DNA of 64,000 bases from Vibrio hyugaensis (GCF_002906655.1 NZ_CP025794.1:2232001-2296000), one strand, 5' to 3'. Positions 16,111 through 27,958 are shown, counted from the first letter of the stretch. Program-made: numbers and translations. The notes: generated from the letters alone by a model not told the origin.

Positions 16111-16136
16111 CGGCTTGGTTTAACCAAGCCGTTTTT
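16111..16136 (+). terminator. crcB terminator
   Basis: A near-perfect hairpin (CGGCTTGG-TTTAA-CCAAGCCG) followed by TTTTT, just before the thiamine riboswitch. Confidence 0.88.
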
Positions 16137-16150
16137 ATATACTGATTTTA

Positions 16151-16232
16151 CTTGTCGGAGTGCCATAAGGCTGAGACCGTTAATTCGGGATCCGTTGAAC
16201 CTGATCAGATTAGAATCTGCGAAGGGAACAAG
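16151..16232 (+). promoter_or_regulatory. TPP riboswitch (THI element) of thiCEFSGH
   Basis: The conserved thi-box blocks are present in order: a closing stem CTTGT/ACAAG, then GGCTGAGACCGTTAATTCGGGATCC split over the P2/P3 arms, and CCTGATCAGATTAGAATCTGCGAAGGGAACA over P4/P5 (positions 16168-16231). It binds thiamine pyrophosphate and turns off the downstream operon. About 175 nt separate it from the thiC start. I could not assign a clear terminator there, so control may act on translation or through Rho. Confidence 0.95.
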
Positions 16233-16294
16233 AGAAGATATTTACACCAGAGCTCTATCTGGTCGACCTATCAAATAATCGAATGTTGTTATAG

Positions 16295-18348
<2,054 letters not shown>

Positions 18349-18349
<1 letters not shown>

Positions 18350-19764
18350 TGAGCAAAATCCTTATTCCGTCATCATTGATTGAACTAACAGGTTTAGTTC
18401 AGCAATGTTTGTTGTTGGCGAAAGAACAGGGTTTTAGCATTGAAGACATTGAGTTGGGTGTGAGCCCAACTCAATTTATTCAGCTTGTTCACGACCAACA
18501 GACCACAAACATAACGACAGATCTTATTAATGATTATGACTCTGAGCATGAGAGTTCATTTACGCTTTATTACCGTTCTACTTTGTCGGTAGAAGCGTGT
18601 GCTAAGCAACCGTCGAAAGTGATTTATATTGGTATTGCTGATAATCAGGTTTCCGATGAAAAGGAGAAAGTGCTTCAGCTTGATATCTGGCGTCACCCAA
18701 TTAACAACGAAGTAAGAGCGCTTTCTGTTAAGTCCAAACTCAACGCAATGTTCGATCCCGAACATCACCTTGCTTGGATAGTAACGCTGACAGTACTCGG
18801 TTTTCCTATCGAAGATGCGTTAACACTTGCTCGAGGAATGCTAACTCAACAAGCGAATGTTTCACGTGAAACACTATCGAATGACAACCTTGACGAGGGG
18901 CAATCAACTCAGTGGGCTGACCAATTTGATGATTTCCCCACACCTGTACTGGAAGATAACCGACTCGGTATTCAAGTTGGTTGGTCAGCACAAGGAGAGA
19001 GCGTTAGCTTTCCAACTCTAACTAAGCAAAGTCTAGGGCTCTATCCAGTCGTTGATGATGTCGCTTGGATTGAGCGTTTACTGCCTTTAGGCATTAACAC
19101 TATTCAACTACGAATCAAGAACCCACAACAAGTCGATTTGGAACAACAGATCATTCGAGCAATTGAGCTAGGTCGTCAGTATCAAGCGCAAGTGTTCATC
19201 AATGACTATTGGCAGTTGGCAATCAAGCATGGCGCTTATGGCGTTCACCTAGGACAAGAAGACATAGAAGAATCGAATTTGGCTCAGCTAACTAAAGCCG
19301 GCATTCGTCTTGGTCTTTCTACTCATGGTTATTATGAGCTACTGCGCATCGTACAAATTCATCCTAGTTACATCGCGCTAGGGCATATTTTCCCAACCAC
19401 CACAAAACAGATGCCATCGAAACCACAAGGTTTGGTGCGCTTGGCACTGTATCAAAAACTGATTGATAGCATTCCTTATACAAATACAGAGGCTGCTTTC
19501 CGTCCTTCAAAAGACAAAGCAATGAGTAGCGATTCACTCGGTTTTCCGACGGTAGCAATTGGTGGCATTGACCAATCTAATGCTGACCAAGTTTGGCAAA
19601 CGGGCGTCTCTAGCTTGGCAGTTGTGCGTGCTATTACGTTGGCAGAATCACCTCAGTCCGTCATCGAGTTCTTCGCACAACTGATGAAGGAAAGACAACT
19701 AACGTTTACTGAGCAGAATAGTGAATTGGCGGATATCAAGAGAGGCGAGCATGCTCACGGATAA
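18349..19764 (+). CDS. thiE: Thiamine-phosphate synthase ThiE with ~225-residue N-terminal extension
   Basis: A 471-residue protein, about twice the length of E. coli ThiE. The synthase barrel begins near residue 229 (GLYPVVDD) and has [26 protein letters not shown] and [10 protein letters not shown], the usual phosphate and HMP-PP binding motifs. It joins HMP-PP with thiazole phosphate. Residues 1-225 contain a segment ([19 protein letters not shown]) that recalls the C-terminal part of ThiD-type kinases, but I see no kinase signature. A parS palindrome is embedded at codons 170-175, in the poorly conserved linker. The stop overlaps thiF. Confidence 0.9.
18858..18873. other. parS site 1 (ParB binding), inside thiE
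   Basis: TGTTTCACGTGAAACA is a perfect match to the bacterial chromosomal parS palindrome. It is read through as Val-Ser-Arg-Glu-Thr in thiE. ParB loads at such sites to organise and segregate the origin region. Confidence 0.92.
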
Positions 19765-20524
19765 GCAGTTCCTTCGCTATCAACGCCAAGTCGCTCTGCC
19801 TGAAATTGCCGAAGTTGGGCAAGAGCGTTTGAGCAAATCGCATGTGCTGATCATCGGTTGTGGTGGATTAGGGAGCGCAGCGAGTTTGTACTTGGCTGCA
19901 GCGGGCGTTGGTAAATTGGTTGTGGTTGATGACGATGAAGTTGATAGCAGTAACCTACAGCGTCAGATCCTTTATCGTGAACAAGACCTTCAAGTTGCGA
20001 AAACAGAAGCAACTGTAAAACAGCTCACTGACCTTAATTCTATGGTTCAAGTTCGTGCCCTCAATAAGCGATTAGACAAAGCACAGCTGCAGCTTGAGGC
20101 GATGCTAGCGGATGTGGTGTTGGACTGCACCGATAACATGCCAACGCGGCAGTTAATTAACCGAGTTTGTTTCGAGCAAAATACGCCGCTCATCTCAGCG
20201 GCGGCAATTGGTTGGCTAGGGCAATTCGCAGTCTTTGATTACCAAACACCAAGTGAACAAGAAGCGCAGAGTAAAGTGTGTTACCGCTGTTTGTATCCGT
20301 TTGACGAATTACCACAAACTCAAAAGTGCAGTGAGAGCGGTGTCGTCGGTCCGGTGGTGGGCACACTTGGCAACTACCAAGCGATAGCAGCAATTCAAAA
20401 ACTGGCGACGGGGAAGTTTCATGTCGAGACTGCCAAGTTACATCTGTTTGATGGGTTGAAACTGCAATGGCAAATCATGGCGATAAGCAAAGACAAACAG
20501 TGCCAAGTGTGTGCTCAGGTTTAG
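19751..20524 (+). CDS. thiF: ThiS adenylyltransferase ThiF
   Basis: A 257-residue E1-like enzyme that adenylates the C-terminus of ThiS. The nucleotide loop is [11 protein letters not shown] near residue 32. The zinc-binding Cys pairs are CYRC and CQVC, the second near the end. The ATG at 19751 overlaps the end of thiE by 14 bases and is chosen because the family begins at LxxxQFxRYxRQ. Third gene of the operon. Confidence 0.96.
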   Translation: MLTDKQFLRYQRQVALPEIAEVGQERLSKSHVLIIGCGGLGSAASLYLAAAGVGKLVVVDDDEVDSSNLQRQILYREQDLQVAKTEATVKQLTDLNSMVQVRALNKRLDKAQLQLEAMLADVVLDCTDNMPTRQLINRVCFEQNTPLISAAAIGWLGQFAVFDYQTPSEQEAQSKVCYRCLYPFDELPQTQKCSESGVVGPVVGTLGNYQAIAAIQKLATGKFHVETAKLHLFDGLKLQWQIMAISKDKQCQVCAQV

Positions 20525-20562
20525 CTTACGAGTAATGGGCAGAATTAAGAGAGTTGGAAGCA

Positions 20563-20817
20563 ATGACGTTATCAGAACAACAAACAACACAAATGACCGC
20601 TGCTGACTTAGATGTGATCACTATTGTCATTAATGACCAGTCACATCAAGTTGCCAGTGAGTCGAATCTACAGCAAATCATTAGTCAATTTGCGCTGCCT
20701 GAAATGGGCTGTGTTTTTGCAATTAATAACAATGTTGTGCCGCGCAGTGAGTGGGCTAGCACAGTTCTTTCACAGGGAGATAGCATCTCTTTGTTTCAAG
20801 CGATCGCAGGGGGTTAA
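20563..20817 (+). CDS. thiS: Sulfur carrier protein ThiS
   Basis: An 84-residue ubiquitin-like sulfur carrier ending in the required Gly-Gly, which becomes the thiocarboxylate that donates sulfur to the thiazole ring. The central core (ITIVINDQ ... [14 protein letters not shown]) fits the fold. It has about 15 extra N-terminal residues; the ATG at 20593 would give the usual ~74-residue length. GGAAG precedes the chosen ATG at 20563. thiG follows 5 bp later. Confidence 0.93.
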   Translation: MTLSEQQTTQMTAADLDVITIVINDQSHQVASESNLQQIISQFALPEMGCVFAINNNVVPRSEWASTVLSQGDSISLFQAIAGG

Positions 20818-20822
20818 AGTCG

Positions 20823-21590
20823 ATGCTTAAAATTGGTGATAAACAATTCGAATCAAGACTGTTCACAGGAACAGGGAAGTTTGCCAACAGCCGATTAATG
20901 GCAGAAGCGATTCAAGTGTCGGGATCTCAACTTGCGACCATGGCGTTGAAGCGTGTAGATGTGAACGACCAACAAGATGATATTTTGCTGCCGTTAGTAC
21001 AAGCAGGTGTGAACTTATTGCCGAACACCTCGGGTGCAAAGAATGCTAAAGATGCCGTATTTGCGGCACAGCTGGCCCGAGAAGCGTTAGGTACTAACTG
21101 GTTAAAACTGGAAATTCATCCAGACCCGAAGTACTTGATGCCCGATCCAATTGAGACGCTTGCAGCCGCTGAGCAACTGGTTCGTGAAGGTTTCATTGTG
21201 CTTCCTTATTGTCATGCTGACCCGGTTCTGTGTAAACGATTGGAAGAAGTAGGCTGTGCTGCGGTTATGCCATTAGGTGCGCCGATCGGTTCCAACAAAG
21301 GGATAGTTTCTCACGACTTCTTAGAGATCATCATCGACCAAGCCAATGTTCCTGTCGTTGTCGATGCGGGTATCGGTACACCTTCACATGCCGCACGTGC
21401 GATGGAAATGGGCGCGGATGCCGTGCTCGTTAATACCGCGATTGCGGCTTCGAGCGATCCCGTTGCGATGGCGAGAGCATTTAAGTTGGCGGTAGAGTCG
21501 GGGCGTATGGCTTATGAAGCCGGACTTGCTGGTAAGGTTTCTCATGCGGTTGCGTCGAGTCCACTGACGTCATTCCTAGATGAGCTTTAG
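20823..21590 (+). CDS. thiG: Thiazole synthase ThiG
   Basis: A 255-residue TIM-barrel enzyme forming the thiazole phosphate carboxylate from DXP, ThiS-thiocarboxylate and dehydroglycine. The Schiff-base Lys is in [13 protein letters not shown], and the phosphate-binding blocks are GAPIGSNKG and [11 protein letters not shown]. Length and motifs are standard. Confidence 0.97.
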   Translation: MLKIGDKQFESRLFTGTGKFANSRLMAEAIQVSGSQLATMALKRVDVNDQQDDILLPLVQAGVNLLPNTSGAKNAKDAVFAAQLAREALGTNWLKLEIHPDPKYLMPDPIETLAAAEQLVREGFIVLPYCHADPVLCKRLEEVGCAAVMPLGAPIGSNKGIVSHDFLEIIIDQANVPVVVDAGIGTPSHAARAMEMGADAVLVNTAIAASSDPVAMARAFKLAVESGRMAYEAGLAGKVSHAVASSPLTSFLDEL

Positions 21591-21624
21591 TCCTAGATTG
21601 GTTTAGCTATTAAGCGAGGAAAAC

Positions 21625-22752
21625 ATGAGCTTCGTTGAACAATTTAAGCAGCTCAATTGGGATGACATTTCGATGTCGATCTACGCGAAAACGGAACAAG
21701 ATGTTGAGCGAGCATTGAATAAGCCCAAGCGTGATTTGGAAGATTTTAAAGCGCTAATTTCACCTGCGGCTGAAGCATACTTAGAGCAAATGGCGCAGTT
21801 GTCATACTCGGCAACTCGCAAGCGTTTTGGCAATACCATGTCGCTTTATATTCCATTGTATCTTTCAAACTTGTGCGCCAACGCTTGTACTTATTGTGGC
21901 TTCTCAATGGAGAATAGAATCAAGCGTCGTACCTTGAATAGGGACGAAGTGACTGCAGAAATCGAAGCCATTAAACGCATGAAATTTGATAGCGTATTGC
22001 TGGTAACTGGCGAACACGAAACCAAAGTGGGCATGAAATACTTTCGCGAAATGGTGCCGATGATTAAGCAACGTTTTAACTATTTAGCGATGGAAGTGCA
22101 GCCGCTAGATCAAGACGAATACGTAGAGCTCAAGACATTGGGTTTAGATGCGGTGATGGTCTATCAAGAAACATATCATCCTTCGACTTATGCTGAGCAC
22201 CATTTGCGTGGCAATAAGATGGATTTCGAATATCGGTTGGATACACCCGATCGTCTTGCAAAAGCTGGCATCGATAAGATCGGTATTGGCGCTTTGATAG
22301 GATTGGAAGAGTGGCGTACCGACTGCTTTTATGTGGCAGCGCACTTGGACTATCTTGAGCGCACGTATTGGCAGACTCGTTACTCGATTTCATTTCCGCG
22401 TTTGCGCCCTTGTGAGGGGGCCAGTTCTTTAAATGGAAAGCAGCCAAAATCAGTAATGACGGATAAGCAGCTTGTTCAGTTGATTTGCGCTTATCGTTTG
22501 TTGAATCCAGAAGTGGAGTTGTCGTTATCGACGCGTGAGTCACCTAAGTTCAGAGACAACGCATTGCCGTTAGGTATCACCAGTATGTCTGCCGCATCGA
22601 AAACTCAGCCGGGTGGTTATGCGATGGATGATGTTGAGCTCGAGCAGTTTGAGATCAGCGATGAACGAAGTGCGGGTTCTGTGGAAGATATGATTCGAGC
22701 CAAAGGCTTTGACCCAGTATGGCGAGATTGGCACTCGGCGTATTCTGGTTAA
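21625..22752 (+). CDS. thiH: 2-iminoacetate synthase ThiH
   Basis: A 375-residue radical-SAM enzyme that cleaves tyrosine to give dehydroglycine for ThiG. The Fe-S cluster motif is CANACTYCGF (C-x3-C-x2-C) near residue 89, and the C-terminal domain ends with the usual RAKGFDPVWRDWHSAY. It is the last gene of the operon and has GCGAGGA upstream of the ATG. A bidirectional terminator and a parS site follow. Confidence 0.97.
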   Translation: MSFVEQFKQLNWDDISMSIYAKTEQDVERALNKPKRDLEDFKALISPAAEAYLEQMAQLSYSATRKRFGNTMSLYIPLYLSNLCANACTYCGFSMENRIKRRTLNRDEVTAEIEAIKRMKFDSVLLVTGEHETKVGMKYFREMVPMIKQRFNYLAMEVQPLDQDEYVELKTLGLDAVMVYQETYHPSTYAEHHLRGNKMDFEYRLDTPDRLAKAGIDKIGIGALIGLEEWRTDCFYVAAHLDYLERTYWQTRYSISFPRLRPCEGASSLNGKQPKSVMTDKQLVQLICAYRLLNPEVELSLSTRESPKFRDNALPLGITSMSAASKTQPGGYAMDDVELEQFEISDERSAGSVEDMIRAKGFDPVWRDWHSAYSG

Positions 22753-22781
22753 GTAGCAAAGAAAGCCACTGGTCATCGTTA

Positions 22782-22797
22782 TGTTTCACGTGAAACA
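22782..22797. other. parS site 2 (ParB binding), between thiH and the aminopeptidase gene
   Basis: A second perfect copy of TGTTTCACGTGAAACA, with the dyad extended to 18 bp by flanking A and T. It lies 30 bp after thiH, just before the shared terminator hairpin. Confidence 0.94.
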
Positions 22798-22802
22798 TAG
22801 GC

Positions 22803-22845
22803 AAAAAAGAGGGTTGATGCAAAACATCAACCCTCTACTTTTTTC
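22803..22845. terminator. Bidirectional terminator of thi operon and aminopeptidase gene
   Basis: A perfect 12-bp stem (AGAGGGTTGATG / CATCAACCCTCT) with loop CAAAA. There is a T-run on the plus side (CTTTTTT) and six A on the other, which act as T-run for the minus transcript. Confidence 0.92.
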
Positions 22846-22851
22846 TAGCTT

Positions 22852-24642
22852 CTAGCTGTGTGCTACAGGTAGCGTTGCTTGACGAAGCCACTTTTTAACA
22901 TCACCTTCAACTAGCGCGCTGATCTCATCCCATACTTTCTGATGGTAATCATTCAGCCAAGCAAGTTCTGGACGAGTTAGCATATCAACGTTGATGTTGC
23001 GCTTGTCGATTGGGCAGCGTGTTAGCGACTCAAATGACAGCACAGGGAAGTCTCCGTTAGTTGGTGTTTCAACAACAAGCTCTAGGTTTTCAATACGGAT
23101 ACCGAATGCATCTGCACGGTAGTAACCTGGCTCGTTGGATAGCACCATACCTTCTGTTAGAGGCACGTCGATTTGTTTCTTCGAAATGCTCGCTGGGCCT
23201 TCATGAACACTTAGGAAGTGACCAACACCGTGACCAGTACCGTGATCGTAATCGTAGCCTTCCGCCCATAGGTGCTGACGAGCTAGTGTATCGATTTGGT
23301 AACCACGTGTGCCTTTCGGGAAACGTGCGCGAGCAACACCGATGTGACCTTTTAGCGCGAGAGTGAATTGTTTAATCATCTCTTGTGAAGGCTGACCGAT
23401 CGCAATTGTACGCGTGATGTCGGTAGTGCCATCTAGATACTGACCGCCTGAATCCACTAGGTAAAGTGTGTTCAGTTCTAGCTTGCCAGGTTCAGGTTGG
23501 TTCTCGTGGTTGTAGTGACACATCGCCGCGTTGCCGCCCGCAGCTGAAATGGTATCGAAGCTAAGATCCATAAGTGTCGGGTCTTCGCTACGGAACGCTT
23601 CCAGTTTGTCTGCCAGCGTCGCTTCATCATGCAGGTTACCCGCAACGACTTCAGCATCTAACCAAGATAGAAACTTGCTCATCGCCACGCCATCACGGAT
23701 ATGACATGCTTTCATGCCTGCGATTTCAACTGCGTTCTTCGCCGCTTTTGGCATTAGGCATGGGTCAGCTTTACTCACCACTGATGCGCCAGCATTTTGT
23801 AGAACCAACTTAAACCATGCGTTACTTGTCGCAGGGTCAACCAGTACATTCTTGCCAGTTAGAGTTTCTAGTCGTGCTTGTAATGCTTCTGGGTGATGAA
23901 CTGTTACGCCGGCACCAACGTGAGCGTCAAACTCAGCAGGTAGGCGAGCTGGATCTAGGAAGTATTCCACACTTGAATCTGAGTGTAGAATCGCGTGAGA
24001 AAGCAGAACTGGTAGACGTGATACATCTAGACCACGAACGTTGAGCAGCCAACAGATAGAATCAAGTGCTGTGATCACTGCGCTGTCTGCGCCGGCTTTT
24101 TTCACGAGCTCTGCGATTTCTTGACGTTTGCTTTCACTTGATTGACCAACTGCTTCTGTTGCCATTAGGCGAACATCAGAAACCACAGGAGCAGGGCGGT
24201 CGTGCCATAGCTCATCAATTGGGTTGCTGTCGAGAATCTTAAGTTCAAGTGCACCTGCAAGTTTTGCTTGTGCCATGTCTAGCCAAGCAGAGTTGTGCAT
24301 GCGAGGGTCGATTGCCACAGACGCGCCATTCGCTAGATGGTCTTTAATCCAATCTAACGCGGGCTCTTCAATCAGGTGACGGTATTCGAATAGATCAGCA
24401 GGAACCTGCTTGGTTACTTGTACCGTGTAGCGACCATCAACAAAGATAGCGGCTTTGTCTTTGGTGATTACCGCAGCACCAGCAGAACCGGTAAAACCAG
24501 TTAGCCAATGTAAACGCTCGTTGTGCGCTGGTACGTATTCGCCTAAGTACTCGTCTTCATGTGGGACAAGTAGGGCATCAATATTATGTTGTGCTAGCCA
24601 TTCGCGAATTGCATTCACGCGGCTTTGGGTATCGTTGTGCAT
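22852..24642 (-). CDS. Xaa-Pro aminopeptidase P family metallopeptidase (M24B)
   Basis: A 596-residue cytoplasmic enzyme that removes N-terminal residues before proline. It has two creatinase-like N-terminal domains, then a pita-bread catalytic domain from about residue 320. Metal ligands are visible: Asp pair in LVDSGGQYLDGTTDITRT, His in GTGHGVGHFL, Glu in SNEPGYY and Glu in GIRIENLELV. The three-domain length matches the long aminopeptidase P1 type and not E. coli PepP (~440). Single gene. Confidence 0.92.
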   Translation of the reverse strand: MHNDTQSRVNAIREWLAQHNIDALLVPHEDEYLGEYVPAHNERLHWLTGFTGSAGAAVITKDKAAIFVDGRYTVQVTKQVPADLFEYRHLIEEPALDWIKDHLANGASVAIDPRMHNSAWLDMAQAKLAGALELKILDSNPIDELWHDRPAPVVSDVRLMATEAVGQSSESKRQEIAELVKKAGADSAVITALDSICWLLNVRGLDVSRLPVLLSHAILHSDSSVEYFLDPARLPAEFDAHVGAGVTVHHPEALQARLETLTGKNVLVDPATSNAWFKLVLQNAGASVVSKADPCLMPKAAKNAVEIAGMKACHIRDGVAMSKFLSWLDAEVVAGNLHDEATLADKLEAFRSEDPTLMDLSFDTISAAGGNAAMCHYNHENQPEPGKLELNTLYLVDSGGQYLDGTTDITRTIAIGQPSQEMIKQFTLALKGHIGVARARFPKGTRGYQIDTLARQHLWAEGYDYDHGTGHGVGHFLSVHEGPASISKKQIDVPLTEGMVLSNEPGYYRADAFGIRIENLELVVETPTNGDFPVLSFESLTRCPIDKRNINVDMLTRPELAWLNDYHQKVWDEISALVEGDVKKWLRQATLPVAHS

Positions 24643-24845
24643 CTGTGTTATTCCTTCAAATTACCGCTCCTTCATGCTCAGGTGTGGGAGCTGTTTCCAT
24701 CTGCTTCATGCAGTTTACGATTCCATTGAGGTTCGCAATCACTTCAATAGAGTCGGAGTACAACAGGCCATAGATGAGCCAAAAAGGACTATCGACTGTT
24801 AAGCTACTCATTTTATCGTAAGAGCGCAAATCGCGTCCGGGATTT

Positions 24846-25787
24846 TTATCTAAGATGATCGGTTTTTTGCGTGATCATGGTACGTAGCCAAGTTAAAGCT
24901 GGGTCATTTTCTCTGTCTCTGTGCCAGAACAAAGTGTAAGCCATTGGTGGGAATTCGAGTGGCAGTGGCAGCAATGCCATGTCGTGTTGCTTGGCTGCCA
25001 GCTTCACAAAGTGGCTTGGCGCAGTAAACACAAAATCGGTGTAAGAACACAAACTGGCAGCGCTGTTAAAGTCCGGGACGGTGACTGCGATGTCACGCTC
25101 GCGACCAATGTCGGCTAAACGATAGTCGAGCAACCAACGGTCGTTGCCATCACAACGCACCTGTACATGACGCAGGGCTAGGTAAGCTTCTAAGTTCCAG
25201 TTACCACGCAAAGCCGGGTGGTCTTTACGCACGATACACATTTGGTGGTCGCGATAGATTTCCTGTTCACAAATGTCATCGGGCGGCAACATAGTCAGCT
25301 TGGCATCGTTGATGTCGATATCTCGCCCCGTCATACCCAAATCAATCTCACCACGTTGAATCATTTTAAAAGTCTGTTCAGACCATGGATGCGTGCTGAT
25401 GGTCACGCCAGGTGCTTGTTGGAATATTGCTGGCAAGAAGTGGGGCAAAATCAACGGGTAGACACTCTCCACCGCAGCAATTTGAAAACGGTATTCACTG
25501 CTCTGTGGTGAGAACTCTTCTGGTTGAGTCAGGACATCAAGTTGATTTATCAACAGATCCAGTTTCGGTTTGAGGAACAAAGCTCGTGGTGTTGGCGTCA
25601 ATCCATGCGAGTTTCGTGTGAACAAAGGGTCATCAAACTGAGTGCGTAACTTGGCCAAAGATTTACTCACTGCAGACTGACTCAAACAGAGTCGGTGTGC
25701 AGCTCGAGTAACATTCAACTCCTCGATTAGTACCTTAAAACAGACCAACAAGTTGAGGTCGATGCGTACCAGTTTCTCTACGTTCAC
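24846..25787 (-). CDS. LysR-family transcriptional regulator
   Basis: A winged helix-turn-helix at residues ~10-70 (LNVTRAAHRLCLSQSAVSKSLAKLR) with a periplasmic-binding-like effector domain after it. The protein is 313 residues from the GTG at 25787, which has GAGGA 8 nt upstream. The ATG at 25817 would add ten residues without a good ribosome site. It is divergent from the Bcr-type exporter gene 107 bp away, so it probably controls that gene. The effector is unknown. Confidence 0.88.
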   Translation of the reverse strand: MNVEKLVRIDLNLLVCFKVLIEELNVTRAAHRLCLSQSAVSKSLAKLRTQFDDPLFTRNSHGLTPTPRALFLKPKLDLLINQLDVLTQPEEFSPQSSEYRFQIAAVESVYPLILPHFLPAIFQQAPGVTISTHPWSEQTFKMIQRGEIDLGMTGRDIDINDAKLTMLPPDDICEQEIYRDHQMCIVRKDHPALRGNWNLEAYLALRHVQVRCDGNDRWLLDYRLADIGRERDIAVTVPDFNSAASLCSYTDFVFTAPSHFVKLAAKQHDMALLPLPLEFPPMAYTLFWHRDRENDPALTWLRTMITQKTDHLR

Positions 25788-25894
25788 TGTGATTTTCCTC
25801 ATTGGAATAATGGTCATGAGTATACATCATTTCCATTCATATCATCAGATGATTAAGCTTTGCTCAAAAGTTCTTATTCAATTTGGAGTGTTTT

Positions 25895-27088
25895 GTGTCT
25901 AGCCATATTACAAATAGCAAAAAACAGATGGCGCTGTTGACCATGTTAGTTCTGTTCAGTCCGCTTGCGATTGATATCTATCTACCTGCTTTGCCTCTTA
26001 TCGCATCCACTTTTCAGGTAGAAAATGCATTGGCACAAGACACCATCACTTGGTTCCTATTTGCTATGGGCGTTGGTCAGCTATTCGCAGGCCCCTTGGC
26101 AGATAAACTCGGACGTCGAACTGTTGCATTGGGAGGCATCACCATCTACGCATTGAGCGCTTTATTGGCGTGGAGTGCTCAAAATATTGAGTGGATGTTG
26201 ACGGCTCGTTTGCTACAAGGCTTAGGTGCATGTGCAACATCTGTAGCAGCCTTTGCAACAGTTCGCGATATCTTTGGTCCGGAAAAAAGTGGCAAAATGA
26301 TCAGTTACCTTAACGGGGCGATCTGCTTTATCCCGGCATTGGCGCCTATTTTAGGCAGTTGGTTAACCCAGCAATTCGATTGGCGTGCAAACTTCAGCTT
26401 CATGGCCGGCTTCGCTGTGATTGCCGGAACGATGATTTTCTTTGGAATGAAGGAAACCAACCCTGCAACAGAAAAGCAGGCGGTATTTAAACTGAGCCGT
26501 TATTGGTCTGTATTAAGCACGCCGTCATTCATTTTCCATGCATCATTGTGTCTAATGGCGATGGCGGTCATTCTTGCTTACGTCACATCAGCTCCTGGCG
26601 TTCTAATGACGGGCATGGGTTTATCCATGAACGAGTTTACCTTCTGGTTTGGTCTTAACGCGGCGTTTAATATTGCAGCTTGTATGTTGGCACCGAAATT
26701 CATGGATCGCTGGGGTACGCACAATTCACTGGTTGTTGGTATTAGCTTACTCTCGATAGCTGGCGTTATCATGATGGTGATGAAAGGACACAACACGGCG
26801 CTGTCTTTCATGCTGCCAATCTTTATCTCATCGGTTGGCTTCGCTTGGATTCTCGGTGCAGCAGCAGGTAAAGCGTTAGAGCCGTTTGGTGATAAAGCGG
26901 GCACAGCGGCAGCGTTACTTGGCTTGTTCCAAATGAGCGGTTCTGGTTTATTAGTAGGTACGCTACAGCGTCTATCACTTGACCCACAAACCCTGATCGC
27001 AATTCATATGTGGGTTCTACTTCCAGCATTGCTGATTCTGTTCACGAAAGCAGGCAAGAACTGGCATACAAAATTAGTGAATGCGTAA
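25895..27088 (+). CDS. Bcr/CflA-family multidrug exporter (MFS)
   Basis: A 397-residue major facilitator with 12 predicted membrane segments. The N-terminal signature FSPLAIDIYLPALP is diagnostic for the Bcr/CflA subfamily, and motif A is seen as GPLADKLGRR. Members export bicyclomycin, chloramphenicol and similar compounds, or sulfonamides. TTGGAG lies upstream of the GTG start. The divergent LysR gene is the likely regulator. Confidence 0.9.
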   Translation: MSSHITNSKKQMALLTMLVLFSPLAIDIYLPALPLIASTFQVENALAQDTITWFLFAMGVGQLFAGPLADKLGRRTVALGGITIYALSALLAWSAQNIEWMLTARLLQGLGACATSVAAFATVRDIFGPEKSGKMISYLNGAICFIPALAPILGSWLTQQFDWRANFSFMAGFAVIAGTMIFFGMKETNPATEKQAVFKLSRYWSVLSTPSFIFHASLCLMAMAVILAYVTSAPGVLMTGMGLSMNEFTFWFGLNAAFNIAACMLAPKFMDRWGTHNSLVVGISLLSIAGVIMMVMKGHNTALSFMLPIFISSVGFAWILGAAAGKALEPFGDKAGTAAALLGLFQMSGSGLLVGTLQRLSLDPQTLIAIHMWVLLPALLILFTKAGKNWHTKLVNA

Positions 27089-27179
27089 AACTCGGTAATT
27101 TAGTATTTTCCAATGTTACTAACGCGTGTATATTTGTCGTTCAAACTTTTCTCGACACCATAACGGAACTCAAAAAGTA

Positions 27180-27461
27180 ATGTCGTTAACCACGTATGAA
27201 ATGGCTCGTATCTTAGAGCAAATGGAAGAGTCACCAGAAAAGGTGATGTTTGGTAAGTTGCTCAACGAATTGGGTAACCAAAGCTCTGAGCGTATTCGTA
27301 GTGCGGCAAAACAAGTTCCATTGCCAGTCTTGCGTGATCTTGTGTATCAATTTCAGCAAGTGATTGAGTCACGTAAAGGCGAGCAAGTAGAGCAGATGGC
27401 AAAAGACCTCGCGAAGCAAGGTATCTCAGCAGAAGAGTTACTGGCTTACTTGAACAAGTAA
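27180..27461 (+). CDS. Small protein of unknown function
   Basis: A 93-residue, charged, predicted all-helical protein starting MSLTTYEMARIL and ending KDLAKQGISAEELLAYLNK. I do not recognise the family. The helical, acidic/basic pattern and the GISAEELL segment slightly recall nucleoid-associated proteins, but that is not evidence enough. ATG 27180 has only a poor ribosome site. It is a single gene between the exporter and the bufferin operon, with a strong terminator after it. Confidence 0.75.
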   Translation: MSLTTYEMARILEQMEESPEKVMFGKLLNELGNQSSERIRSAAKQVPLPVLRDLVYQFQQVIESRKGEQVEQMAKDLAKQGISAEELLAYLNK

Positions 27462-27462
27462 T

Positions 27463-27494
27463 AAAAAATCCCCGCATTATGCGGGGATTTTTTT
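27463..27494. terminator. Bidirectional terminator before bufABCD
   Basis: ATCCCCGCA / TGCGGGGAT stem with A-run before and T-run after, between the small protein gene and the convergent bufferin operon. It overlaps the last codon of bufD. Confidence 0.92.
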
Positions 27495-27948
27495 AGTTAG
27501 TGACTTTCTTCTTGATAATGTGGTCGAGAGATAAAGGCCCTGGCCCCCACACAATCACTACAAGAATCATCAATCCCCAAAGTTGGTGATCATAGAAACC
27601 TTTCTCCCACAACAGTGGGTAAGAGACCACGGCGATGATGTTGAACACAAACAGAATCGCAGCCATCGGACGGGTAATCAATCCTAGTGCCAAGAACACC
27701 GGTAGAACCAATTCTGCAGCCGTACCTAGGTAAGCCGCCAATTCCCATGGCAGTATTGGCACTTGGTATTCCAGCTCAAATAAATACAGTGTGCTATCCC
27801 AAGATGAGAGTTTGATTAGCCCTGAATTGAAGAACACCCACGCTACCCACAAGCGACAAAAGAGAAGTAGTAAAGGGACAAAGCTAGTTTGTAGGGTACT
27901 GATTAAATCGTCGTACCGATTCACTAAGTTTTTAACCGTATCCGTCAT
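27493..27948 (-). CDS. bufD: DoxX family membrane protein of the bufferin operon (BufD-like)
   Basis: A 151-residue integral membrane protein with four hydrophobic helices and the DoxX pattern (RLWVAWVFFNSGLIKL, GTAAELVLPVFLALGL). DoxX-family genes regularly accompany DUF692/DUF2063 pairs (GigD/BufD). Its task in the pathway is not known; a role in metal or redox handling at the membrane is suggested. It starts 10 bp downstream of bufC and is the last gene of the operon. Confidence 0.82.
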   Translation of the reverse strand: MTDTVKNLVNRYDDLISTLQTSFVPLLLLFCRLWVAWVFFNSGLIKLSSWDSTLYLFELEYQVPILPWELAAYLGTAAELVLPVFLALGLITRPMAAILFVFNIIAVVSYPLLWEKGFYDHQLWGLMILVVIVWGPGPLSLDHIIKKKVTN

Positions 27949-27958
27949 AGAGTGCTCC

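Noticed and set aside
22130..22543. 137-codon frame on minus inside thiH
   Set aside because: Antisense shadow of a radical-SAM gene; no domain or ribosome site.
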